Notes under the pieces: model-generated | Seen by the model: only the letters and a program-made list of their open reading frames with translations | Database searches by the model: none | Told to the model about the DNA's origin: nothing | Part shown: one piece after another, positions 23,836-33,652 of the stretch | Numbering within the stretch: position 1 is the first letter of the stretch | How the letters are laid out: the number at the start of each line of letters is the position of its first letter | Translations under genes and position numbers: made by a program | DNA from: Coptis chinensis | Taxonomy: Eukaryota > Streptophyta > Magnoliopsida > Ranunculales > Ranunculaceae | Direction: 5' to 3' | DNA length: 64,000 nucleotides | Assembly (NCBI GenBank): GCA_015680905.1 | Contig: CM027379.1 | Location: 97,453,001 to 97,517,000 of the forward strand

Positions 23836-24124
23836 GTATATCTTTGGTTTTGAACCCCATACTCATGGATGTGGTTACTTGTTTGTTCTTATGTTCCTTC
23901 ACATCTCTTTCATTGGAAAGGTTCTCTACCATGATGGCCATATACTTCCATGCTCGTAGAGTGTATGGTTTTCATTTGTTGAAGCCACAAATATGTTGCA
24001 CCTTCAACCGATTATTCTTGCCACGGTGTCATAATTGAGTAGTTTCTTTGTTGTGATAGTTCAAGTTCTATTCTTGACCGGCTACAATGTGTATGGTTAA
24101 TTGGTTACAATTATGAAACACTAA

Positions 24125-24440
24125 CACCCGACACGAGCATATTCTAAAAAAGTAGGACGTGGACATTGCAAGGACACAAATATGAGATAATATTTGAAAA
24201 TTTATTTTATATTGATGTAAGATTAGATTTTAAGTCTTATCATAATAAAGATTCAACATTCATAAACATAGGACCAATAAAAAGGAGTCATAAAGACATC
24301 TCACATAACTATATAAGTCATGTCCGCGTCCACGCCGTGTCCAAACTACCCTAGCACGTGGGACACGCATGTTCCGTGTTGGACATGTGTCCAAGCCGCG
24401 TCCGTGTCCACGTCCGACATTGACACAGTGGAATTCTAGA
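24125..24440. repeat. Anonymous repeat with GTGTCC/GGACAC-rich segment, copy A
   Basis: Contains ACACCCGACACGAGC at its left and a block with several GTGTCC and CCGTGTCC motifs at 24320-24440. A related arrangement (GTGTCGGACACTCC) lies at 53625-53805. Probably an old short transposon, family unknown. Confidence 0.4.
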
Positions 24441-25199
24441 GGTGTCCGTGCTTTGGCATTCATGGTTGATCATCTACACCCAACGTAAAGGTAAAAAAAT
24501 TTAAGTATAATCCACCAAAGAAAATTTGGTAAAGGAATCTTGATGACAAGCTTATGGAGTGCTACTCTTATTTCTTATAACCTTTGTGCCTGCTCTTCTT
24601 TGGGTCGAGAAACACTCATTTCTATCCATCAAATCTGTATTAAACGCCACAAATGGATATAATGGATCATTTCTCCTCGTAATTAGACTCCAAACTGGAG
24701 AGGTCCGGACCTCCCAGTCCATACTTGGTCTTCGTGAAAATGCTTGAGTATGCAAAGACCAATTGCCTATTCCGCTTCTATGAGTGGACTTGAGCTGTTA
24801 TTAAACATATTAATACTTGTATATCCAATTCAAAAGAATGTTAACATATCCTGCTTTTTTCTCTCTGATTGGAGCATCTCACTACACCATTTGGGCTAAT
24901 TTGCAACCAATGAGAATTTTCATTAGTAACACATATACATCCGTTAGGTAATTTAAAACATTTAAAATCCGTTAGCAATACAAGTATCCGTTGGTAATAT
25001 TATGTAACATTTCTTTTTTAATGTTTTGTGACGCGTTTGCTCATGTGTTCTGAGTTAGGAAAGAAAAAGGAAAAATCACTTTGTTAAAAAAGAAAAAATA
25101 AATCACGTTGAAAAAAAAGAAGAAACTTAAGCGGGAGTTTTTTTATGTTCTCGCGCTCATCTAAATGCCAAACCCAACCCAAATTAAAATAGAATTATA

Positions 25200-28100
25200 G
25201 AAGTCAAAGAAAAAAGAAAACAGGTGTGTTGTGGCTAGGGTTTCCATCGATTTCCTCACTAGGTAAGTCGTCCGACTTCTCTTCCCCCCTCCTTTTCTTC
25301 TTGTTCATCTTCTCTTCCTCCCTTTCCAATAAACTGTCTAGGGTTTTGATTTCAGATTTACTAAAGTAAAAATTGATCTATGTTCTTAAGTTATCAAATC
25401 ATCTTAAATATCAAAGGAGCAGTCGTTGATTTTGTCACCAAGGGTAACTCAAAGTTTGGGTAATAAGCTATATAATTTTGTTTTCTTGTTTATGATTCAA
25501 GTGTGTTCTTTTGAGGTTTCTTGCATTTAAACTTGAGTTGTTGAAGAAGAGTCTAGCATTGGTGGAAGGTGTCTATGATTTATTTGATAAAATTCCAGAA
25601 AGAATTTCTGAACATGGAAGTTGCGGTTGAATTGTCTTGATAAGATAACTAACGTTTGAATGAAGTGGCATTGGGGTAGCCACTTGAAGCTCCAATAGAA
25701 CCTGATGCTGATGAACTCGGAGTTGATAATGCTAACTCAGAAATTGGAATAGAAGACTGATGGCCCTCAATCTCTATCTTATTCCCAGGTTTTTATTTTA
25801 GTCTTTCACTTTATCAGTGAAATGTAATAACGTTATGTTATGATATACCTATTTGAATATGACCGTGTGAACATTAATTGCAGGAAGAAATGGAGGCTTC
25901 TCTTTTCAGCTCTACAAAGTTTGGCTAGTCATGTAAGCGTTTAAGTTTCTTTTGTATATATCTCAGACTCAAGTATAAAATAGCGCCTTCTATACCAGGG
26001 AAGTTCCCTGACACTTATAAGCATCATGTACTTAGTTTTAAGTGTACTCTTGAACTGTTGTGCATTCGCCCTTTTCAGCAATTTAATTTGCTAACCATTT
26101 TATCTTGTCTACTCTAAACTATGTATTTCTTTTGTTTCTTATATGCTCCTTTGTTGGATACTTGGATGTAGAGAGGATCAAGCAGATTATGAGTGGAATC
26201 CAGGTATCTTACAAAACAAAGTCAATGTTATTCTTTTTATGGTTTTAGTTAATTCCATGCATTGGCAAACCCAATGCTTTACAAGTGTAAATTAAGAAAA
26301 TGAACTTTCTATGTTGGTACCAGTCTGATGTAATTTTAGTGTTGGTATGCTTGTCTTGATGTAATGGCGTTAACTACTTATTAATAAGGATAAGAAATGG
26401 TCTTCTTTGTTGTTTGAAGTCACATGTGCGTAGATATTAAATTATAATTTAAGATAGAGAACATGGTTTTAATGTGGATTAAGGGACACTAGTACATAAT
26501 AGGCCTTTTGTGACTGTTTTGAAAGAGTTTTTGTCACCTTTGTATCCTAGACCGTCACAAAAGTTTTTGACATACTTTTGTGATGTTTATTTTAAAGAAT
26601 ACATGTGTGGATGACTGGATGGAACATTGTGTGACATTTCCACTGAAACTGTTATGAATACCTTGCGTTTATGTGATTGTTTTGATTATTTCTATCCTTG
26701 CACACACTCAATTAGTTAAAAAAACTAACTCACAAACAAAAAGCCCGCATTCCATATATGTTTCACAGGTAATTGCTCTTGTGTGGCTCTATCTCTCCCA
26801 CAACTCTATCTCCCTCTTCACTTGTGCTGCTAGGGTTTCCAAGTTTAAAAATACCTGTAGGGATTATTTGCTCTTAGCTCTCCCATGAATCTCTCTTCTT
26901 CACTCAAAATTGGCGTTGAAGTAGTACCAGTAGCTCTTTGAAAATAAGATATTGTAATTGGTAAAAGAATCTAAACATACGAGGTTAGTTGATTGTCTTC
27001 TTCCTTTTTGCAATTGAGTGAATTCCTTTTTCAGGAACAAGCGAGATACGCACTCTCTCCCCAATTGCAGGAACAATCGTCTCACGCAAGGTATAGTTTT
27101 TCATTTAATTTGTTGTTTGCATTTATTTCTTCAGTACAATTTAAACTGTTAAACTCAAATTTTGTGCGATTATTTCGTGGCTTGGTATTTTTCATATTAT
27201 CTACTTGTTTTGAGGGTTAAAGTTTTTGTTGATTTTGTTGTTAGAAAGATAGAAAATTTTAATTCACCAACATGAATATTACCGAAATTTTATTGAGTAA
27301 TTGAATTATTATGAACAAGGAGCAAAACTGTTTTTAGGAATATGGTTCCCGTGCATTAATTTCATATAGACGAACACAGAGTATTTGAGGAAGTGTGAAA
27401 CAAAAAACTTTAGGTGTTAGAAACACAATATTTTTTTTAACAATGCCGAACATATAAGGTAATAGGCTAAAAGCTGAACTTGTTGTCAAGCGAATTTGAT
27501 TAATTAGCTGTATTTTAAATATTAAGGACTGCCATGGCTTGTTTAATGCTTAAGCCTGAGGTTAAGGTGCAACATGGTTCCGTCGTGGGTAAACGCTAAT
27601 TGGTAAACACTATTTACTGAGCCGTCGACCGTGTCTATTTTTTACTCTATTCCGTTGATGATTATACTTGAATGTGATAACTGTTTTTGTTGTTCTTGCA
27701 TGAGAGCATTGAGTATTTGAGTGTGTATGATTAATGTGTTTTTACAGTGACCAGTAGATTTCATAGTAGAACAGCAAGTCTGCTTATATAAGTTAATAGA
27801 AGGACAAGGGCAGTGTTGGTGCTAGTTAAGCAAGGGTCATGTCTTGTTTTCCCCTTACATTTCTTTTGGGATGTTCGGACCTTGATATATAGTGGTCTTG
27901 TTTGTTTTTCTTTTGCCTAGCGGATAGTATGGACGATATGGTTGGCGACACGAGTTAAATCTTTTTGATTTTGAACTAACATTTGACTTTTTAATCTTCG
28001 TTTGCTATTTTGTTACTGTTATAGAACTTATTGAATAAGGATATTCTTTTAACAATAATCTAATCAAGGGGGTGAGGCATCAAAGTGGTAGAAGATCCTA

Positions 28101-28820
28101 GAGAACTCTGTTCAAATTGCTTGTGTTGACTTGTTGAAGCTTTATTTTGTTACTTTTGTTTAGTCCTTTGGAATTATTTGATGTTGTTTACTCTGTACAG
28201 TAAAGCTTGCTTTAATTTCTTAAGATTCAAACTAGAATCCTCTAAACACTTAAACTGTAACCTGTTGGTTAATGAATGATTCAATGCTTTTTTAGGACAT
28301 ATAGTCTATAGAATACTTTGATTATTTTCTCTTTAGTAACGACCCTCCTTAGTCTATTGTAACTTTAGTACTTATTCAAACTTCAGTGTTTGTTTTCCTT
28401 CAAGAGCTTCAACATACTTTCTTCCAATTGGTTTCCAAATGACGCTTCTATTCTTTGTGGATGTGGAATAAGTGCAGGTCTCATTTCCAATGTCTTAACT
28501 AATATGCGGAATTTTGTCCAGTGCATTAAATAATATGGTGGATGTTATTCAAACTGATTTCTTAGTGGTAGTCTTAATTCATTGGTTAATAGTTATTATA
28601 GCTGATTCAAATAGGGGGTTGTAAATATGATTGAAGAAGACACACCTACTACTCGTGTTGAAATAGCCTTGAGGGTGTTCCGAGAATGCTAGCTACTTGT
28701 ACAGCAGTCTGCTCAGGGGATGCACTGATTTTGAGCACATTTTTTATCTTAGTTGGAGTTGGATTTGGCCAGGACAACCTACATAGGATAGATAGTACTT
28801 TGTCTGTTTTCTAATTAATG
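25200..28820. other. Interior of the nested CACTA element without named genes
   Basis: Gene-like texture is present (5'-UTR-like GCTAGGGTTTCC at 25230-25330 and 26830, TC-rich leaders, T-rich intron-like stretches, splice-like AG/GT borders near 25890 and 27030), but no protein family can be read. An unassigned block reads PIEPDADELGVDNANSE near 25700. These may be leader exons of further captured genes. Confidence 0.35.
26487..26660. mobile_element. Orphan CACTA-like terminus
   Basis: CACTAGTACATAATAGGCC followed by repeated TTTTGTGAC/GTCACAAAA motifs looks like the start of a third CACTA family. No matching right end was found in the window, so only a fragment may remain. Confidence 0.45.
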
Positions 28821-28821
28821 A

Positions 28822-28990
28822 GCCCAAATTCATTGCATTCAGAGATCTGACCACATCTCGCCAAGGACATGGCTTCTTTGGAGGCATCGAGGCCATTCAC
28901 ACCTTGGGTGGAAATGTTTGTTTTTATGAAAGTGCAAACGCAGGCCGGTCTTTCACATCGCATTCATTTGCCAAAGCTGTATGTTAAGCT
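28822..28990 (+). other. Unidentified exon-like fragment in the nested CACTA element
   Basis: One frame reads RQGHGFFGGIEAIHTLGGN, then VCFYESANAGRSF and TSHSFAKAV, with protein-like composition, and stops after about 50 residues. A second frame stays open from 28869 to 29126. I cannot say which frame was used or name the family. Confidence 0.35.
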
Positions 28991-29186
28991 CCATGGGATC
29001 CCATTTGATGTCGCAAAATTTGCTTCTCGCCTCGGGGAGATATATATATTATCATCCCGATACGGGGTTTTTAAGGAGAACTTCACGGGAATGGAAGGGA
29101 TAGATAAAAGAATTCATTATTGTTAATGTGTATGGTGTGTTGTTTCCTTTGAAATATATTGATGAACAAGCATTTGTTTCCTTTAG

Positions 29187-29647
29187 AGAATCGCAATAGC
29201 ATATCTGTTGGCTGCATTATGTGAGATTTGGCTCAAGCGCATGCGATGTCGTTAAATCAGAAATGTCATTCTTTGAAGAATTACCAATTTTAGTGGTAAG
29301 TTTCACATGTATTGCTTTGGTAAGTTTCACATGTATTGCGTTAACAATATTGTTCTCTTCAGTTATGATTTTGCTTTTTATCGCAAGAAGACTCTCTGCT
29401 TATTTCACTGTTGTGCACATGGCTCTATTGTATGGTTTGTTTGTCCCTGATTGGGAATACCAACTTCCAAGTGAAGGCACTTCTGTTGCAACAAGGACCT
29501 TCACTGTAGGTTCAACACTCTTTGTATAAATATTTAACTTGATTTCCAGAACTTCAGGTCTGGCCTTTGTCTGAAATCTGTAGCTAATGAGTTGTATATA
29601 TTCTTATTTCCATCTGAAGGTGAAATGTGGAGTAAGGGGAGACACTA
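29187..29647 (+). pseudogene. Captured HGSNAT-like acetyltransferase gene piece
   Basis: Exon starting after TTTAG at 29187 reads RIAIAYLLAALCEIWLKR. A second piece ending at 29508 (donor GTAGGT) reads MALLYGLFVPDWEYQLPSEG and ATRTFT, and a third from 29620 reads VKCGVRGDT. These are successive parts of plant proteins annotated as heparan-alpha-glucosaminide N-acetyltransferase-like, multi-pass membrane proteins. Introns are kept, so DNA rather than mRNA was captured. Only about 80 residues of a protein of roughly 400-500 are present; the first piece loses the family match after about 20 residues, so it is not functional. Confidence 0.78.
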
Positions 29648-30720
29648 AACAATTACTTTTAACATCAAGGACTAGAATGATAAAAGTAGAAAGTAGAAAC
29701 TGAGTTGTCAACTGGTGTTAGTTTCATTACCTCTTGGACTCACTAAACGGACAGTAAACGTCGATCCTTCTTCCATCAAATGGCATGTTTGAAAAATAAA
29801 TGCATTCGTCGTATAATTGCACTTGAATTATCATTTCTTACTTAGGCTATGTTTTTAGTCACCGGAGTTGTGTTGTAAACTTCTAGAACAGTGGTGGTCC
29901 TCTACTATATGATAGCCGCTCTCTTTCGTTTCTATTTGAAGGTGCTTTGGTGCTAAAGTTACATATGTTCTAACTTTCATTCTCAATAGGAATGGGAGCA
30001 GTTCATTGGGTTGTAATGTCTAAGGGAGCTCTATTGATGATCATTCCTCACTTTCAACTATATCACGCCTCCACTCCAAATACCTCGTGTCTTCTCTCCA
30101 CTCTCAAGGTACGTTCCTACACTCCTACTTTTTTTCTTTTTCTTCTCCAGCCTCTCTCCACTCTCTTTTTATGTTCTTCACTTCACTTCTCTCCCACTTT
30201 TTTTTTTCTTCTTTTCCTGTCTCTCTCCACTCTCTTCTTCAGTTTTGCTTGGTAAATGAAATAGAGTATGGCCTGCAGTGGCTGGAAATAGAGAAGTCAA
30301 AAAGGAATGGCCTGCAGTTACCTGTCAGGTAGTACAACCTACATAGAATAGATAGTACATACTTTATGTCTGTTTTTTCCTTATGTATCAAACTCTATTT
30401 CTTTTTACCTATCTACCTTAGTTTAGTCTTCTAAGTCCTCTGTTTTTGTAATTTGGATCATTCGTCTTTTTTAGGTCCAAGATGATAGATTATTATGTGC
30501 TAAGATTATGTGTTGAATCTTATTTTTCATCAGGATGTTATAGAGTTCCAAATGAATTTCTTTAAGAGTACAACTAAGCTCAATCTCAAGCATCAAAATA
30601 TGGCTCAATCAAATTTCTCTGCTTCATACAGAATAACAACACTCTATTGGTCCAATACCAATTAGATTCCAAAAGCTCAACAACAAACGCAGAGCCTTCC
30701 AGAGATCTAGCTTAGCTCAT

Positions 30721-30790
30721 CACTACTAAAAAAAGGTATTTTTATATCGGTTATGAAATTGCTGCTCTATCGGTTTTGTGCAAATGTCTT
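30721..30790. mobile_element. Orphan CACTA-like terminus
   Basis: CACTACTAAAAAAAGGTATT followed by ATATCGGTTATG and CTATCGGTTTTG, close to the ends of the outer CACTA element. No partner in inverted orientation was found nearby. It lies upstream of the SnRK1 exons and may mark the former left edge of the piece that brought them. Confidence 0.45.
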
Positions 30791-31550
30791 TTTTTGTTGA
30801 TTTGATAGACTGATTTCTAATGATGCCTTGAATTTGGTTAGGGGTTTATGCTAAGATGCAGCACCGTGTTTCGTGTGAGGTTCACTCACATGTTGAGAGT
30901 TCGTTCTAGGACTAACAGAGATTTAGGCATAGTACATTTATTAATATGAAATTTTGTTAGTAACTTTTTCTTGGTTGATTGGTATGCATCTGAATTTGGC
31001 TTGTTATAGTTTGTTGTAGCTGAAAAAATGAATGGTATGATCATTTGTTTGAATGCAATTAATTGATCTTTGATATGCTAATACTCATCGCTAGTTTTGG
31101 ATGGATATCTGCGAATTCGCTTTTGTTTCCAGGGTGTTGATTTAATGTTTGGAATTTTTGTTTAAGCTTGTCTTATGTTCACTAAGTTCTTCGGTGCGAC
31201 TTGTTATGACACATATAAGTTGTTGTAGAGCATTGTAGCATAAGCTTCCATATATTGTTTTGAAGTTTTATCCTATATATTTTAGAAATGTCAATTGTGA
31301 CTGTAAAGTATGTAATAGTGTACTCTGACGACTATCTGTTAAATTTATCAAATACTGAAATCATTCTTAGTATTTGAAAATCTCATTTGGATTTTGTTTT
31401 ACTCAAACCCAATCACTGAGAAGTTTTCATAAATTTTGCTGGATGGCTTATGTAGTGGTCCACTGATAGATCTGATTGTGTTGTTTACCTTTGTTTGAGT
31501 CAATCACGGTAATCGATGTTATTTTTTTGCCGCAATTTATGTAATTTCAG

Positions 31551-31798
31551 ATTGACGAAGACATTCTCCTCGAAGTGATTAAGATGGGATTTGACAGGAG
31601 TCAATTAACTGAATCTCTTTGCAGCAGAGTACAAAATGAGGTACTATCTGATGTTTCATGGCGATCTTGATATTTTTTCCACTTCATTGGTGTAATTTGT
31701 TGAAACCTTTTCAGGCCACCATTGCATATTATTTGCTTATGGATAACCGTTTCCGAGCTACCAGCGGCTATCTTGGAGCTGAGTTTCAGGAGTCAATG
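31551..31798 (+). pseudogene. Captured SnRK1 alpha (KIN10/KIN11-type) kinase gene piece, UBA region
   Basis: Two exons with good borders. 31551-31640 reads IDEDILLEVIKMGFDRSQLT then ESLCSRVQNE (donor GTACTA). 31715-31798, after TTTTCAG, reads ATIAYYLLMDNRFRATSGYL then GAEFQESM (donor GTGTG). This is the ubiquitin-associated domain and following linker of the catalytic subunit of SnRK1, the plant energy-sensing kinase. The kinase domain and the KA1 end are absent. The two exons themselves are open and show no damage, so the capture may be fairly recent, but the piece cannot encode a kinase. Confidence 0.85.
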
Positions 31799-32929
31799 GT
31801 GTGTTTTTTTCTCAATGTATAGTTTTCTTTTATCATTTTGTAGTCCTTTGCTTATTTTATATACTAGTGGGTGGGGATAATTCGCCAATAAGCATTAGCC
31901 ATGGTATAGATTTCAATGGCACAATAGTAATATAAGAGCAGATAGTAGTAGTATTAGAATATCAGCAAATAGTAGTAGTAATTAAATCACTAATCCCTAA
32001 GCTCAAAGTCTCACTATTGCCCAAACCCCTTAAGTTCCAGAGGGTTAACTTAAATAACACTAGAAAATAGTTTGTTAGTTTATTGTTAAAGTAATCTACT
32101 GAATAGACATATTGTTCATGTGTTCCATTTTTTTTTTCCTTCCAGGTGGTATTCAAGCTTTTCCATGGTGGAACGAATATGCAAAGCTTTCATGCAGCGG
32201 AGTCATTTATGCAGCTCTGTTATTGTTTCTTTGCTTTAGTTTTAACTTTTTGTCGATGAAAATTGATAAACACTTTAACTAGAAACTTGGTTTTTGCTTA
32301 TTTGTTTAGTGTTGATAGATTAGGTGTAATGAGTTGTTCTGGTTGGCGTGGGCATTTAGAACATTTTGTTTTTCATTATGTTTCGTTGTGTGGATGAATG
32401 GAAGGAAGGAATTTAATTACTAGAGTTTGTTAAAGTTATAGATGAATAGAAAAACTTAAATGATACATTATGGAATAAAAAAAGGTGCAGGAACAGGTAC
32501 GTGCACCAATACTTTGCTGTTCATGGATTTTATTCGAAGGTTAACTATTTTGCTGTCAAACTTTTCATGGTTTCATTTGGGTGGTGTCTAGTCTTTGGAT
32601 TTTCTGTAGGTTTTTATGAAGTCTTTAGAGGTCAGTACAGGGTTTGACTCTTTGCTTGGCTCAAGTGTTGATCGATGTTGGCAACTTATTTAATATATTA
32701 TTGTTATGATAGTTGTATATTTTGGAATTTGCATTTGTGTATGTATGGATGTGGCGAAACAGATAAAGGTATATTACTTCTCAATAGAAATTGGATCTTG
32801 GTATATTACTTATTTGTGAATGAGCTATGTTAGAAATGCTGTGGTAGAGATTGTGATTGAGCAAATGCAGGTACGTGCAACATTACAGGTGGCCCCACAT
32901 AAAAGGGCTGAACAAACTAATTTTTTTTT

Positions 32930-33275
32930 ATACAATGAAAATTCATTAGTAACGGATAGAAAACCGTTAGCAATTGAAAATTAGTAACGGTTTTCAAATG
33001 TTAGAAAGGGGATATTACTAACACTTTATCAGTTGCAAACAAATTATGTACAAAATTAATAACCGTTACTAATAAATTGTAACGGTTTTTATGCGTTGTT
33101 GAAATTAATTTAAGTAACACTTGTTAACCGTTAGTAAAATTTCTAACGGATATTAAGCGTGACTAATATCTGTTACTATTATTTGTCACGCTTTTGTGTC
33201 AACGCAAGATAACCGTTACTAATATTTTTTGTAACGGATGTGTATCCGTTACTAATAGACTGTTTTGGTGTAGTG
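32930..33275. repeat. Right subterminal region of the nested CACTA element
   Basis: About ten copies of GTAACGG/CCGTTAC-type motifs in both orientations, ending in TGGTGTAGTG, the inverted copy of the left terminus CACTACACCA. Confidence 0.85.
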
Positions 33276-33305
33276 TCTTCAATAAGTTATTCTTGGTTAA
33301 GTAGT

Positions 33306-33652
33306 TGTTACAACCCAATCCCTGTTACTGTCACTATTCACTAGTTCTTAAAGCACTATTCCCCCTCTCCTCTCTGTTGGTCGCTCTCCTCTCTATTCTT
33401 AGGTTTTCCCTCGTATCTTAATGAATCCTCCCCCCTTTTTCCTCTCTTCCTCTTTCTCTTTATATATGTTTCTTCCTCCATCCAGGCCCTCCACCTGTCC
33501 CTCCATCTCGCGGTCTCCTTCTCTCCGTGTGTAGGGTTTCCGTACTGCAGCCATGTGCCTTAGCTCTGATCCTATACGCCGCGGCTAAATACCTTTCGTC
33601 GACTCAGGCGCATCCTCCCTTTGATATTTCGGGCCCCCATACTACCACTACA
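33306..33652 (-). repeat. LTR of the Tat-type Gypsy element
   Basis: In plus-strand reading starts TGTTACAACCCAATCCC and ends ATACTACCACTACA. Length is close to the 331-337 bp LTRs of the element at 9864-16412. Confidence 0.8.

Larger units (their letters stand above)
24880..33275. mobile_element. Nested gene-capturing CACTA transposon, about 8.4 kb
   Basis: Left end CACTACACCATTTGGGC; right end in reverse CACTACACCAAAACAG. Flanked by the 3-bp repeat TCT (24877-24879 and 33276-33278). Subterminal repeats of the ATCCGTTAC/GTAACGG type occur near both ends (24940-25010 and 32930-33260). No transposase is recognised. It sits in an intron of the captured RRP44A inside the outer CACTA element, so it arrived later. 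It carries HGSNAT-like exons (29187-29647), SnRK1 exons (31551-31798) and at least one exon-like piece I cannot name. Two further CACTA-like ends lie inside it (26487 and 30721). Confidence 0.85.

Noticed and set aside
26760-27090. Leader-like sequence with AG/GT borders as a real gene start
   Set aside because: Texture resembles a 5' UTR and intron, but no coding exon follows that can be named.
32150-32230. Possible beta-galactosidase motif (FKLFHGGTN)
   Set aside because: Only a handful of residues agree with the family, the context does not continue, and the match could be chance.
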